A stretch of DNA of 35,339 nucleotides from Nitrosomonadaceae bacterium (GTDB lineage Bacteria; Pseudomonadota; Gammaproteobacteria; Burkholderiales; Nitrosomonadaceae), in contig JAUSLF010000058.1 in assembly GCA_030646695.1 (NCBI GenBank), forward strand, positions 1-35,339. Reading direction: 5' to 3'. Within the stretch, counting starts at the first letter, position 1. Each line of letters opens with the position of its first letter. The notes under the pieces are model-generated. The model searched no databases, had not been told where the DNA came from, and saw only the letters and a program-made list of their open reading frames with translations. The translations under genes were made by a program, and so were the position numbers. Of this stretch, positions 9,015 to 18,740 are shown in pieces.

Positions 9015-9565
9015 ACTTCTTCCCGGTGGGTATAAGTCTCGCTGCCGGACCCGGCATCAGCATCTCCGCTCAGCAGGCGCACATTGCGTAAAATCACCGC
9101 CAGGGATTGCACCAGCACCAGTAGATAGCCGAATGGAAGCAGCGCTTTGAAGGCAAAGCGATAAGGTAGTCCGCCCGGATCGGCAGACACTTCCTGTATC
9201 TGGTAGGAATAGGTAACGAAATCGTAGGAGCTGTACAGAATCAGCGTACACATGGGAATGACAAACAGCAGTGTGCCGAGAATGTCCACCACGGCTTTCA
9301 TGCGTGGACTCATGCGACCATAAAATACATCCACCCGCACGTTGGCATTCTCGCGCATGGTGTAGGCTGCGCCCAGCAGAAACATAGCGGCGAACAGGTG
9401 CCACTCCAGTTCCTGCATAGCGATGGAACCGGATGCAAAAACGTAGCGTGCAACCACGTCGATGAACGCCACACCGATCATGGCCACGCATAGCCAGCCA
9501 GCCAGCCAGCCGAATGCCCCTGACAGCCGGTTGATGGCTTGCTCAAATTTACGCAGGAGATTCAT
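9011..9565 (-). CDS. dctQ: TRAP transporter small permease subunit DctQ
   Basis: Small membrane partner required with DctM for TRAP transport. The 184-residue protein has four predicted membrane helices (about residues 17-40, 50-70, 90-115 and 133-155). A cytoplasmic RENANVRVDVFYGRMSPRMK segment is characteristic of DctQ proteins. It starts with ATG at 9565 with only a weak ribosome-binding site and overlaps dctM by four bases. It begins 79 bp after the end of pmbA on the same strand, so read-through from pmbA is possible. Confidence 0.9.
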   Translation of the reverse strand: MNLLRKFEQAINRLSGAFGWLAGWLCVAMIGVAFIDVVARYVFASGSIAMQELEWHLFAAMFLLGAAYTMRENANVRVDVFYGRMSPRMKAVVDILGTLLFVIPMCTLILYSSYDFVTYSYQIQEVSADPGGLPYRFAFKALLPFGYLLVLVQSLAVILRNVRLLSGDADAGSGSETYTHREEV

Positions 9566-9644
9566 CTGGAGCTTTGGCTATGGAGGTAAACCAAACGATA
9601 CGGTCTACTGGGAATCGGTGCGCTGCAGGTATGCGAGCGAGGCT

Positions 9645-11003
9645 TTAACCGCCCGCAACCGTCATCCGGTCTATCAACAAGGAGCCGCATTGTTTGGAAC
9701 CCCTCACCAGGGTATCGCTACCCACTGCAGAGATGCCGAGCAGCATATCTTTCAGATTGCCGGCGATGGTGACTTCCTCGACTGCATGGCGAATTTCGCC
9801 GCCTTCCACCCAGTAGCCCGCCGCGCCCCTGGAATAATCTCCCGTAACGGGATTCACGCCATGACCGAGCAACTCAGTCACCAACAGTCCCTTGCCCATT
9901 TTCCTGAGTAGTGCAGGAAATTCCAGTGGCGCGTTGTTATCCAGAATCAGGTTGTGGTTGCCACCAGCATTTCCGGTGGTACGCAACCCAAGCTTGCGCG
10001 CAGAATAACTACCGAGGAAATAGCCCTGCACCACACCATTCTCGACTACTTTGCGCTCAACCGTGGCGACACCTTCGTCGTCGAATACGCCGCTGGCCAA
10101 GCCTTTTTTTAGATGAGGCAATTCGCGAATCTGAATATCCGGTGCAAATACCTGCTTGCCGATGCTGTCCAGCAGAAATGATGACTGCCGGTAAAGGCTG
10201 CCGCCACTTACGGCGCCCACAAAATGTCCTATCAGGCTCGAGGCAATGGGTGCTTCGAACAGCACGGGTACTTCGCAGGTGGCGATCTTTTTTGCGCCCA
10301 GGCGCGCGACACTGCGCATCCCAGCTTTTTTACCCACGCTGCCGGCTTGTTCCAGATCGGTGGCGTCACGCGCTACGCTGTACCAGTAATCACGCTGCAT
10401 GGCGTCATCCCGGCCTGCGATCACCGCACAACTGATACTGTGACGGGAAGTAGGATAACCACCCATGAAACCAAGGCTGTTGGCGTAAACAAACTGCGAT
10501 TCACTCAGCGCAACACTGCCTCCTTCAGAGTTGGTGATGCGCTTGTCGACTGCAAACGCAGCTGCTTCACAGTTCTGGGCAAGCTGTATCGCTTGCTCCA
10601 CCGGCAGATCCCACGGGAAGTACAAGTCGAGATCGGGAAATTTACGTGCCAGCAAATCAGCATCGGCCAGTCCCGCGCAGTCGTCCGCAGCGGTATATCT
10701 GGCGATGGATAGGGCTGCTGCTACAGTATCGCGCACCGCTTGCGGCGAGAAATCTGAAGTGCTGGCATTGCCACGTTTCTGGCCGATATAAACCGTCACT
10801 GCCAGACCTTTATCGCGGTTGTATTCAATCGTTTCCACCTCGCCCCGGCGCACCGTGACATTCTGACCGAAGCCGTCCGATACCTCGGTCTCGCAGGCAC
10901 TGGCACCGCCTTCTCTGGCGTAATCCAGGATATCGCGTGCGATTTGCTGGAGTGTTGCGTAAGGATAGGAAAAACGTGTGGAGGAATTGGCGATATCGTT
11001 CAT
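9645..11003 (-). CDS. pmbA: Metalloprotease PmbA (TldE)
   Basis: Subunit of the TldD/PmbA zinc metalloprotease complex, which in E. coli trims microcin B17 precursor and degrades CcdA antitoxin. The 452-residue product has the typical PmbA layout: an N-terminal domain containing GGASACETEVSDG and RRGEVETIEYNRDKG, and a C-terminal domain with GNAGGNHNLIL and a TELLGHGVNPVTGDYSRGA segment. TldD carries the metal-binding residues in this complex, and PmbA-type subunits lack the full set. I chose the ATG at 11003, since the longer frame adds an unconserved 91-residue tail that would cross the upstream gap. It is divergent from darP, a pairing common in betaproteobacteria. Confidence 0.93.
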   Translation of the reverse strand: MNDIANSSTRFSYPYATLQQIARDILDYAREGGASACETEVSDGFGQNVTVRRGEVETIEYNRDKGLAVTVYIGQKRGNASTSDFSPQAVRDTVAAALSIARYTAADDCAGLADADLLARKFPDLDLYFPWDLPVEQAIQLAQNCEAAAFAVDKRITNSEGGSVALSESQFVYANSLGFMGGYPTSRHSISCAVIAGRDDAMQRDYWYSVARDATDLEQAGSVGKKAGMRSVARLGAKKIATCEVPVLFEAPIASSLIGHFVGAVSGGSLYRQSSFLLDSIGKQVFAPDIQIRELPHLKKGLASGVFDDEGVATVERKVVENGVVQGYFLGSYSARKLGLRTTGNAGGNHNLILDNNAPLEFPALLRKMGKGLLVTELLGHGVNPVTGDYSRGAAGYWVEGGEIRHAVEEVTIAGNLKDMLLGISAVGSDTLVRGSKQCGSLLIDRMTVAGG

Positions 11004-11153
11004 GGGGTAGGCTTCACGGAAATTGCGGTGCACCAAAAAATATTGAACCTTATTTCCCAAGTCTGGGAGGCAGGTAGAAGGCGGTTCAAATAGGGTTATG
11101 AGTAGAATGGCGCTATGATAGCAGCTTCTTAACACTGCATTAAATAGACCATC

Positions 11154-11693
11154 GTGCAAAACGACTTGAAAGATGATTCCGAACAGGATATCTCGCCCAG
11201 CAAGACTCGCCGCAAGCAGGAAATGCACGCGCTGCAGGACATCGGCGAACAATTGGTGGAACTCAATTCCAAACAACTGGCCGAGCTTGATTTACCGGAA
11301 GCGCTGATGGACGCCATCATTGAAGCCAAGCGATTGCGTCAACACGAAGCCCGGCGGCGGCAGATGCAATTTATCGGCAAGTTGATGCGCGAAGTGGATA
11401 CGGCGCCAATGCGGGAGAAGTTTGCCGCATGGGGCGGTGTAACCCTGCAACACACCGCATGGCTACACTTGCTGGAGCGCTGGCGTGAGCGCCTGCTGGC
11501 GGATGAACAGGCTTTTACCGAACTTGGGCGGGATTATCCCGCAGCCGATCTGCAGCGCCTGCGCACACTTATGCGCAACGCCCACAAAGAAAAGCTCGCT
11601 AACAAACCACCCAAAAGCTTTCGTGTGATGTTTCATGAATTGCAGACGATCATCCCGGAGGCTTCTGGACGGATGGATGCTGCGATTGAATGA
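11154..11693 (+). CDS. darP: Ribosome-associated protein DarP (YjgA, DUF615)
   Basis: DarP promotes late 50S ribosomal subunit assembly and associates with the peptidyl-transferase region. The 179-residue charged, helical protein has the conserved features of the family: SKTRRKQEMHALQDIGEQL near the N-terminus, RRRQMQFIGKLMR in the middle (about residues 67-79) and DLQRLRTLMRNAHKE near 140. The start is a GTG at 11154. The next in-frame ATG would delete the conserved SKTRRK segment, so GTG is preferred. It is transcribed divergently from pmbA from a 150-bp shared promoter region. Confidence 0.9.
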   Translation: MQNDLKDDSEQDISPSKTRRKQEMHALQDIGEQLVELNSKQLAELDLPEALMDAIIEAKRLRQHEARRRQMQFIGKLMREVDTAPMREKFAAWGGVTLQHTAWLHLLERWRERLLADEQAFTELGRDYPAADLQRLRTLMRNAHKEKLANKPPKSFRVMFHELQTIIPEASGRMDAAIE

Positions 11694-11747
11694 GCCGGAA
11701 CTCGGCAGTAACCGGTGCAATCCTAATCAGTGTGGCTGCGTCGCGAC

Positions 11748-12848
11748 CTAAGAAAGCTTGGCGCCAGTGCCGACCAGTTCAGTTGAAACGATTCTGTAAG
11801 TGAATTCTGCCGGTTCCAGGCTGTCCTGCTGGTGGTTGCCGATTTCGGCATGGGGGTACATAAAAAATGGCAATGTGCCTGCAATGCTGTCGCGCGCCAG
11901 AGTGATGTCTTTACCGTGATTAAATGCCACCCAGTTCATCTCCCAGGAGCCAAACAGCTTCTCTTTTAGCGCAATCACTTTAAGATGATCGCGCGGCAAT
12001 CCTTCCTCCAGCGTGAACTGGTGCACGTCGGCGGGGTCTACCGGCACCCAACCCAAGCCAGCAAGATAAAATTCCGCGCGGCAATGTTGCTCTTTGCTGA
12101 TATCGCCGAACTTGCCCAGGCTCTTGTGTGTTGCCGATTCATCGATGCGAATACCGTAATGATTCCGCGCCGGAATGCCTGCAGCACGTGCCAGTCCCAC
12201 GAACAGTGCGTTGAGGTCGGCGCACTTACCGCCCAGGTTGCCGCTTTCCAGCATGGATTTGATGTCACCCCGCCCGCAACCGCGTATTGCTTGGTCGCGA
12301 TAGGAATTGTCCACCACCCAGTCGTAAATAGCGCGCGCTGTTTTCAGCGGTGACTGGTTGTTGGCCTCTTTGGTGATGGATAAAGCGGTCTTGCGCACAA
12401 TGCCGTCCAACGGCATGCCCTTGGTTGGCTGCAGGAAGCGCTTTATATCCGCAGGAATGGCGGAACTGCCACGCTCGGAATGATGATATAAATTGACGGT
12501 GCGATCAGCTGTCTTGACGACACTGCTTACCGTCACACTGCGTGGGCCGCTGCCATGCCACTCGGCGTAAAACATCGGCGAAGCTGTTCCGGCAATGGTG
12601 TCAAATCTGGCTATTTCCGCATTACCGCTCCATACGCTGCCTTGAGAAAATTGATGGGGAGTATCGTTGGTATCCGGTAACGGTAGCCATAAGCGTGTTC
12701 TTTTCCCTTCGTCAGGAAGATTCACCTTGTAGGTCAGGCGGTAACTATTCCAGCGTGACAGGCCGGCTTGCTGGCTGAACGCCGCTGGTGTGAGCGGAAA
12801 TAACGCAGCGCTGGCACCAGCTAGTTTGATAAAATCCCTACGTTTCAT
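11748..12848 (-). CDS. Tat-exported transglutaminase-like (papain-fold) protein
   Basis: Probably a periplasmic cysteine-dependent amidase or protease of the transglutaminase-like superfamily; the substrate is unknown. The 366-residue precursor starts MKRRDFIKLAGAS, a twin-arginine signal, so it is exported folded. The catalytic triad is visible: Cys209 (GGKCADLN), His255 (EQHCRAEF) and Asp271 (VPVDPADV). An N-terminal beta-rich domain (about 30-130) precedes the core, as in bacterial transglutaminase-like proteins. It is divergent from the esterase gene and 55 bp from the end of darP. A structural rather than enzymatic role is unlikely given the complete triad. Confidence 0.85.
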   Translation of the reverse strand: MKRRDFIKLAGASAALFPLTPAAFSQQAGLSRWNSYRLTYKVNLPDEGKRTRLWLPLPDTNDTPHQFSQGSVWSGNAEIARFDTIAGTASPMFYAEWHGSGPRSVTVSSVVKTADRTVNLYHHSERGSSAIPADIKRFLQPTKGMPLDGIVRKTALSITKEANNQSPLKTARAIYDWVVDNSYRDQAIRGCGRGDIKSMLESGNLGGKCADLNALFVGLARAAGIPARNHYGIRIDESATHKSLGKFGDISKEQHCRAEFYLAGLGWVPVDPADVHQFTLEEGLPRDHLKVIALKEKLFGSWEMNWVAFNHGKDITLARDSIAGTLPFFMYPHAEIGNHQQDSLEPAEFTYRIVSTELVGTGAKLS

Positions 12849-12925
12849 AATCTACGTGTCAGCCTGATAGCAGAATGTACAAATTTAATCCTGCCCCCTG
12901 ATTAAGTCAATCCTCACGCCTGCCC

Positions 12926-13603
12926 ATGACTATTCTCCCCAATCTGCTGTCCACCATCGAACTCGAGAACGGAATTGCCCCAACCCACACCATTCTATGG
13001 ATGCATGGTCTTGGTGCGGATGGCAATGATTTTGTGCCGATCATAGATGAGCTTGAGCTGCCGCCAGATAGCCACATCCGTTTTATATTTCCCCATGCGC
13101 CGATGCGGCCAGTCAGCATCAATAACGGTTTTGTGATGCGCGCATGGTATGACGTGCTCGATCTGAATTTCAGTCAGCCTGAAGACGAGGATGGCTTGCG
13201 CGATTCGCAGCGGGCAATTGAGGCGCTGCTTGAACGGGAAAAGCAACGTGGCATCACGCCGGAGCGGATCGTGCTGGCGGGATTTTCCCAAGGCGGTGCG
13301 ATGGCGTTGCAAACTGGCTTGCGCTACCCGGAGAAACTTGCCGGCATCATGGCGTTGTCGTGCTACCTGCCGCTGCAACAGACTGTCGCAGCGGAAGCGC
13401 ATTGCGCCAATTCTGCCACGCCGATTTTCATGGCACACGGCGGTCGCGACCCGGTTATCCCGATGACGCTGGCGGTAGCGTCAAGACGGCAGTTGCTCGA
13501 ATCGGGCTATGCAGTGGAGTGGCACGAATATCCAATGGCACACGCGGTTTGTGTGGAGGAGATGACCGACATCAGCGCATGGCTGAAACGGGTTCTGATA
13601 TAA
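12926..13603 (+). CDS. Carboxylesterase/phospholipase family alpha/beta hydrolase
   Basis: Small cytosolic esterase of the carboxylesterase/lysophospholipase-like family (related to Pseudomonas EstB and eukaryotic acyl-protein thioesterases). The 225-residue product has the conserved LWMHGLGADGNDF oxyanion segment (24-36). The catalytic triad is Ser121 in GFSQGG, Asp175 in GGRDPVIP and His206 in MAHAVCVEE. No signal peptide is visible. It starts at the ATG at 12926 and stands alone. The natural substrate is not deducible, though the fold and the triad are clear. Confidence 0.9.
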   Translation: MTILPNLLSTIELENGIAPTHTILWMHGLGADGNDFVPIIDELELPPDSHIRFIFPHAPMRPVSINNGFVMRAWYDVLDLNFSQPEDEDGLRDSQRAIEALLEREKQRGITPERIVLAGFSQGGAMALQTGLRYPEKLAGIMALSCYLPLQQTVAAEAHCANSATPIFMAHGGRDPVIPMTLAVASRRQLLESGYAVEWHEYPMAHAVCVEEMTDISAWLKRVLI

Positions 13604-14289
13604 CCCCTAAAAACAATCCTCCTTGCACTGGCAGACGTACTGCCCCCACTGAACCCCAGCAGCATGGATAAAAATAATCTCTTCTTCATCAGGCCCAGGC
13701 CGATTGCAATTTATCGCCATAAACGTTAAACAGCGGGGTCATATTGTTAAGTACCAGTGACCCGCAGCCGGGGTGAGCGCAGCTGTGCTCTCGCAGAGTG
13801 ATCTTCACGAATTCTTAACAATCGCGCGACACTTTCTTCACACCTTCTGTGTTAGGTTGCAGAACATGGCGTGATTTTATTTCTATCCGTCCTTAGAGCG
13901 GAGAATAGAAGAAAATTGAGTCCCACCCTCCACACTGAATCGATAAGAGATACCGGCAACCCGTTTGCCATTTCCCTTCGGACATCATTCGTGCCGGTGT
14001 CGGATGGGATAATGGAATCTATCATCAGGGGGTTGCTTGCGTTGTTGATCGATAGCTCTTCCAGCGCAAGATCAGGTATCTGCTCGCAAGGCTGGACCAG
14101 GAAAACCGAAGTGTATGGTGAGCCTTGTCTATAGAATGGAGAAACAGGAAGACCCGAGGGGCGACCAGAGATGCTCCAAGTCGGAATGAAAGTGGCAGGT
14201 TTGCGATGTATGCCCTCATTCCTGGCCTGTAGTTCGACAAATGACTGATTTCAACTGGTGAATTTAGGGTAAACAAAGGAGAATTTGTG
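13604..14289 (+). other. Long intergenic region before the two-component pair
   Basis: This 686-bp stretch contains only short frames that resemble no protein, including an 87-codon frame at 13871-14134 that I do not call. A TATAGAAT sequence near 14131-14138 could be a -10 element for the downstream pair, but no good -35 is evident. A strong AAAGGAG ribosome-binding site at 14276-14282 serves the response regulator. The region may hold a long leader, a small RNA or a decayed gene; none can be shown from sequence alone. Confidence 0.4.
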
Positions 14290-14685
14290 ATGCAGCGAAT
14301 TGCCCACGTCGAAGATGATTCGGATATCCGAGACACCGTCAGGCGTATCTTGAGCGTTGCTGGATATACGGTTGACAGTTATGAGACACACAGTGATTTT
14401 ATCAAGTCACTTCAGGATGCTACGAACCTTCCTGATCTGGCAATTCTCGACGTGATGGTCGAGTCAATGGACGCGGGCTTGGATACCTATGAAGAGATGC
14501 GCAAACGTTTTCCAGGAATTCGTGTGATATTTCTGACTTCTCTTGGGGAGATGATTCTTCCCTATTTCAGTGGTGAATCCCATGACTGGGTCTGCATAGT
14601 TGAGAAACCAGTCGAACCTGTCAGTTTGTTAGCAATTATTCGTAGTCGCCTGGATCCCATCAAAGCTGAAACCAGCCCCGCCTAA
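14290..14685 (+). CDS. Receiver-only response regulator
   Basis: A single CheY-like receiver domain of 131 residues with no output domain. Visible features are the acidic pocket (VEDDSD near residues 7-12), the phospho-acceptor Asp at about 54 (AILDVM), a Thr at about 83 (FLTS) and the Lys at about 106 (VEKPV). I prefer the ATG at 14290, eight bases after AAAGGAG; a GTG directly before it would add one residue. The kinase gene follows after five bases, so the pair is co-transcribed. Output probably goes through protein-protein contacts or a phosphorelay. Confidence 0.9.
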   Translation: MQRIAHVEDDSDIRDTVRRILSVAGYTVDSYETHSDFIKSLQDATNLPDLAILDVMVESMDAGLDTYEEMRKRFPGIRVIFLTSLGEMILPYFSGESHDWVCIVEKPVEPVSLLAIIRSRLDPIKAETSPA

Positions 14686-14690
14686 AGAAT

Positions 14691-16169
14691 GTGACCATGG
14701 CGGATGCCGAATTTTCCTGGGAGGCGCCCCAAAATCGCTTCGTACTGCCCGGTACTGGAGTAGACAGCCAGAAACTCAGCGATAAAGTCTTAATCGGGAA
14801 TGCCCGCTGGTTTATCGTCTTTCGCTGGGCAACAATCGGTGCGCTCCTTCTTTTTCAGATACTGGCAATCGTTTTCTCGGACATACTCACCCAAATTGGC
14901 ATCACTCATCAACAGGGATGGCCAATTGTCGTAATAGTCGTGTTGTCCATTGCCAATGTTACTTACATCTATGCTTTAGATTTTCGCCGGTCGACTAAGT
15001 ATAACTCCCCCTCGATAAACATCTGGTGTCAGATCATTGTTGATCTTTTATGCCTGTCAATTGTTGTGCACTACGTTGGCAGCACCGCAACCCCCGCTCC
15101 TTTTTTCTATGTGCTGCATATTGCCTTGTCATGCATTTTCTTTTCGACCAGAGAAAGCCTGATTGTCACGCTCCTGGTCTGTGGCATGTATACGATTATT
15201 TTGCTAATCGAGAACTCCATGTTTTATCAATTATTCCTGGAAGTGCCGACAGATCCTCACACAGCAGCCGAAGAATTGCAGGCAAGCAGAGCACTGCTGT
15301 GGATGTTTACCCTCAATACACTGTTTATTGTCCTATGGTATGTTGTTTCGCGACTCACGATTGTCGTGCGTACCCATGAACGTGACCTCGTGGGTGCTTA
15401 CGAGCGGATCACTCTGGGGCAGGTAGAGAAAGATCAATATGCCGTGCTGATGACGCATCAACTCAAGGCGCCGCTTGATGCCATTCGCAGCAAAATAAAT
15501 CTGATAAAAGGGGGTTATTGCGGAGAAGCTTCCCCTGAGATAAAAGACGTGCTTGTAAAAATCGATAAGCGTGCCTCCGGTATGGCAAGCCTGATTATGG
15601 ATGTGCTCAGACTTGAGCGGCTGAAAGCGGCTGCCCGCAGCACCAACACTCGCGAGCATGTCAGCATTGAAGCGGTAGTTCGTAAGTGCATTGATAAATT
15701 AAAGACACTTGCCGAATCCCGGCAGATCAAGATTGAAATATCAATGCAGGATTTTTTTGCCGATGGGATACCCGATCAGTTCGAGATTCTCTTTGAGAAT
15801 GTCATCCTGAATGCGATTACCTACTCTTATGATGGGGCATCGGTGGAGATCAGCTCTGTCATTGATAAACAGGACTCCTCTGCGACCGTGATGATCGTCG
15901 ACCATGGGATCGGGATTGCAGATAAAGACCTGCCACATATTTTTGATGAATATTTTTATACTCCCAGGGCGGTGCTGCACAACAGGGCATCGAGCGGGAT
16001 AGGCTTATCAATAGTCAAAACAGTTGCGGAAAATAACAAACTGCACATTAAGGTTTCAAGCGAGCCTAACGTTGGTACAACATTCTTTGTCACTTTCCAG
16101 GGAGTGGAAAGTCTGCCTGCGCATAAAAAAGCTGCGGGACTTACTCAGGAGTCCTCTGAAGGGGGCTAG
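14691..16169 (+). CDS. Membrane sensor histidine kinase
   Basis: Partner kinase of the preceding receiver. Of 492 residues, about 40-225 contain six hydrophobic helices beginning with [14 protein letters not shown], an arrangement reminiscent of RegB/PrrB-like integral membrane sensors. There is no large periplasmic loop, so it probably senses a membrane or redox signal. The dimerisation domain has the phospho-acceptor His256 in [12 protein letters not shown]. The ATPase domain shows an N box (Asn374), G1 DHGIGIA (404-410) and G2 SGIGLS (435-440). The start is GTG 14691 or ATG 14697; neither has a strong ribosome-binding site, consistent with coupling to the upstream stop. The 3' end overlaps ychF by four bases, tail to tail. 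Confidence 0.92.
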   Translation: MTMADAEFSWEAPQNRFVLPGTGVDSQKLSDKVLIGNARWFIVFRWATIGALLLFQILAIVFSDILTQIGITHQQGWPIVVIVVLSIANVTYIYALDFRRSTKYNSPSINIWCQIIVDLLCLSIVVHYVGSTATPAPFFYVLHIALSCIFFSTRESLIVTLLVCGMYTIILLIENSMFYQLFLEVPTDPHTAAEELQASRALLWMFTLNTLFIVLWYVVSRLTIVVRTHERDLVGAYERITLGQVEKDQYAVLMTHQLKAPLDAIRSKINLIKGGYCGEASPEIKDVLVKIDKRASGMASLIMDVLRLERLKAAARSTNTREHVSIEAVVRKCIDKLKTLAESRQIKIEISMQDFFADGIPDQFEILFENVILNAITYSYDGASVEISSVIDKQDSSATVMIVDHGIGIADKDLPHIFDEYFYTPRAVLHNRASSGIGLSIVKTVAENNKLHIKVSSEPNVGTTFFVTFQGVESLPAHKKAAGLTQESSEGG

Positions 16170-17257
16170 ACGTTAAAGCGAAAATGCATCACGTCGCCGT
16201 CCTTGACCACATATTCCTTGCCTTCCAGTCGCATTTTTCCAGCTTCCTTCGCACCTTGCTCGCCTTTGCAGGCGACGAAGTCGTCGTAGCCGATGACTTC
16301 GGCGCGGATAAAACCTTTCTCGAAATCAGTGTGGATCACGGCGGCGGCCTGCGGCGCGGTGTTGCCTTTGTGGATGGTCCAGGCGCGCACTTCCTTCACT
16401 CCGACAGTGAAGTAAGTTTGCAGTCCCAGCAGTTGATAGGCGGCGCGGATCAGGCGGTTCAGTCCCGGTTCTTCCAGGCCGATGTCGGCGAGAAATATCT
16501 GTTTATCTTCATCAGATAGTTCGGCGATTTCAGATTCCAGCGCAGCGCAAATCGCCACTACTGGCGCGCCCTCTTGCGCGGCATACTCTTCCACGCGCTT
16601 CAGCAGCGGGTTGTTGCTGAAACCCTTCTCGTCGACGTTGGCCACGTAGATGGCCGGTTTGGCGGTCAGCAGGCAGAGCGGTTGCAGCAATTGCTGCTGA
16701 TCCTTGTCCAGCTTCAGGCTTCTGGCCGGCTTCCCCTGGTCGAGATGCGCCCGCACTGTTTCCAGCAGCGCCACAAATTTGATCGCATCTTTATCGCCGG
16801 ATTTGGCCAGCTTGGTTTCGCGTTGCAGTGATTTTTCCACCGTTACCAAGTCGGCCAGCGCTAGTTCAGTCTGTATCGTCTCGATGTCAGAGAGCGGGTC
16901 CACCCTGCCGGCGACGTGAACCACATTGTCGTCGGCGAAGCAGCGCACCATGTTGATAATACCGTCGGTTTCACGAATGGTGGCGAGAAATTTATTGCCC
17001 AACCCTTCTCCTTTGGATGCACCGGCTACCAGACCGGCGATGTCGACAAATTCGACAATGGCAGGCTGCACTTTCTGCGGCTTGACGATTTCGGTGAGTC
17101 TGGACAGGCGCGGGTCAGGCACCTCGACGATGCCGACATTGGGCTCAATGGTGCAGAAAGGATAATTCTCCGCAGCGATGCCTGCCTTGGTAAGCGCATT
17201 GAACAGGGTGGATTTGCCCACATTGGGCAGGCCGACAATACCGCATTTCAGGCTCAT
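16166..17257 (-). CDS. ychF: Redox-responsive ribosome-associated ATPase YchF (Obg-like)
   Basis: OLA1/YchF P-loop protein that binds ribosomes and prefers ATP over GTP; in E. coli it represses the oxidative-stress response and affects start-codon selection. The 363-residue product has the G1 loop GLPNVGKST (8-16), a PDPRLSRL segment near residue 51, G3-like [17 protein letters not shown] (about 73-89) and a C-terminal TGS domain including [13 protein letters not shown]. The end [22 protein letters not shown] is the canonical YchF terminus. It lies downstream of pth with a 60-bp gap, the conserved pth–ychF order. Its stop shares a CTAG with the kinase stop on the other strand. Confidence 0.97.
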   Translation of the reverse strand: MSLKCGIVGLPNVGKSTLFNALTKAGIAAENYPFCTIEPNVGIVEVPDPRLSRLTEIVKPQKVQPAIVEFVDIAGLVAGASKGEGLGNKFLATIRETDGIINMVRCFADDNVVHVAGRVDPLSDIETIQTELALADLVTVEKSLQRETKLAKSGDKDAIKFVALLETVRAHLDQGKPARSLKLDKDQQQLLQPLCLLTAKPAIYVANVDEKGFSNNPLLKRVEEYAAQEGAPVVAICAALESEIAELSDEDKQIFLADIGLEEPGLNRLIRAAYQLLGLQTYFTVGVKEVRAWTIHKGNTAPQAAAVIHTDFEKGFIRAEVIGYDDFVACKGEQGAKEAGKMRLEGKEYVVKDGDVMHFRFNV

Positions 17258-17317
17258 GGATTTATTGAATTATGAATGATGAAGCGTAAAAAATGGGGAA
17301 ACCTCTTGCCATGCGTA

Positions 17318-17935
17318 TCATTTCTGCTCCGGCAAATTCACTGGGGCACTTTGTGGGTGAATAACACGCGGGTTAGTGTGCAGCTTCAGCATCGCTGCTT
17401 GGCAGTTTCCCTGAGCGATCAGCGGCCAGACCTCAAGGCTGCGGCAGATGGCCTCATCTATCAGTGGTGCTTCTTCCTTGCGCGGCGGTTGCAGCACATA
17501 ATCCGCCACGGCATTTTTGTCGCCGGGATGACCGATGCCAATACGCAGCCGCCAGAAATCCCTGGAGGCAAGGTGGGCGGCGATGTCCTTCAGGCCATTG
17601 TGACCGCCCAGCCCGCCACCCAGTTTCAGCTTGGGTGTTCCGAGGGGCAAGTCCAGATCATCGTGAATCACGAGTATCTGTTCAGGCAGAATTTTATAAA
17701 AACGGCACATTGCTGCCACAGCTTTACCGCTCGCATTCATGTAGGTCTGGGGGTTGAGCAGCCACAGTTCGTCATCACCCTGGCCGATGCGTGCGCACAG
17801 GCCATGAAATCGCGCCTCCGCCTTGAGTGTAACGTGTAGCTTCGCTGCCAGCCGGGATACCCACCATGCCCCGGCATTATGGCGGGTGGCGGTATATTCC
17901 TTGCCTGGGTTACCAAGACCGACGATGAGTTTCAT
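17318..17935 (-). CDS. pth: Peptidyl-tRNA hydrolase
   Basis: Releases tRNA from peptidyl-tRNAs that drop off the ribosome; essential in bacteria. The 205-residue product starts [11 protein letters not shown] and contains the catalytic His at about residue 19 (TRHNAG). It also shows the family motif with [11 protein letters not shown] followed by a glycine-rich [10 protein letters not shown] segment, and later [11 protein letters not shown] chose the ATG at 17935; upstream in-frame codons add unconserved residues. It sits between rplY and ychF on the same strand, separated from rplY by a strong terminator. Confidence 0.96.
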   Translation of the reverse strand: MKLIVGLGNPGKEYTATRHNAGAWWVSRLAAKLHVTLKAEARFHGLCARIGQGDDELWLLNPQTYMNASGKAVAAMCRFYKILPEQILVIHDDLDLPLGTPKLKLGGGLGGHNGLKDIAAHLASRDFWRLRIGIGHPGDKNAVADYVLQPPRKEEAPLIDEAICRSLEVWPLIAQGNCQAAMLKLHTNPRVIHPQSAPVNLPEQK

Positions 17936-17965
17936 CAAACACACCACAGCTGCAGGTTGACCATT

Positions 17966-18003
17966 AAAAAGCCCGCCGGAACCAGGATGACTCCGGCGGG
18001 CTT
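17966..18003 (-). terminator. Intrinsic terminator after rplY
   Basis: On the minus strand a perfect 12-bp GC-rich stem (18003-17992 with 17980-17969, AAGCCCGCCGGA) with an 11-base loop is followed by a run of five T (17970-17966). It lies 30 bp past the rplY stop and 31 bp before the pth start. It should end most prs–rplY transcripts, so pth–ychF needs read-through or its own promoter. Confidence 0.9.
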
Positions 18004-18032
18004 GCTCAGCGGTTCCCTAGAACCGGCGGATG

Positions 18033-18722
18033 TTATTTCTTCTTCCCGCTATCTTTCTTGTCTGCTTCCTTCACGGCGATTTCTTTCTTCTGTACGGTCG
18101 TCGGAATGTCTGCGGCAGCCACTGTTACGGCGGCCGCTTCCTCGGCGGCGACGGCACGCGGGATAATGATCGTTGCCACCGGCAGATTCTCACCCCTGAT
18201 CAGCGCAGGAATTTCCACACCTTGCGGCAGACTCAGATCGCTCAGGTGCAGCGAACTGATAGAGGTCAGATTGCTCAGATCCACCGAGATGAATTCCGGC
18301 AGGTCTTTGGGCAAGCAAGAAATATCCAGTTCGGTCAAAATATGACTGACGATACCGCCAGAGACTTTTACACCGGGGGCAATGTCGGCATTGATGAAGT
18401 GCAGTGGCACTTTCATGTGTACCTTCTTGTTCTGGTCGATGCGCTGGAAGTCAATATGCTGCACCTGCAATTTAAACGGATGCATCTGCAGATCGCGCAA
18501 CAAAACTTGTTCTTTCTTGCCATCCACATCCAGCGAAAGGATGGAGGCGTGGAAGGCCTCCAGCTTGAGCTTGTGATACAGATTGTTGTGATCCAGTTCG
18601 ATGGCTTGCGCCTGACTGTCCCCGCCATAGATGATTCCCGGAACCTTGCCGGAACCACGCAGGCGGCGGCTCGCACCCTTGCCCTGCAACGTGCGCTTAC
18701 TTGCGCTGATTTCGATTTGCAT
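18033..18722 (-). CDS. rplY: 50S ribosomal protein L25 (long CTC-type form)
   Basis: Binds 5S rRNA in the large ribosomal subunit. The 229-residue protein has the N-terminal L25 domain (about 5-92, including [16 protein letters not shown]) and a C-terminal CTC/TL5 beta domain (about 100-185). An Ala/Lys-rich tail ends KKDSGKKK. E. coli L25 has only the first domain; the long form is common in betaproteobacteria. A TTTTGGAGAAG ribosome-binding site precedes the ATG. It follows prs by 74 bp, with a hairpin in the gap that may modulate its expression. Confidence 0.96.
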   Translation of the reverse strand: MQIEISASKRTLQGKGASRRLRGSGKVPGIIYGGDSQAQAIELDHNNLYHKLKLEAFHASILSLDVDGKKEQVLLRDLQMHPFKLQVQHIDFQRIDQNKKVHMKVPLHFINADIAPGVKVSGGIVSHILTELDISCLPKDLPEFISVDLSNLTSISSLHLSDLSLPQGVEIPALIRGENLPVATIIIPRAVAAEEAAAVTVAAADIPTTVQKKEIAVKEADKKDSGKKK

Positions 18723-18740
18723 TTTACTTCTCCAAAATAA

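Noticed and set aside
13871-14134. 87-codon plus-strand frame upstream of the response regulator
   Set aside because: No ribosome-binding site, no recognisable family, and no continuation in other frames that would suggest a decayed known gene.
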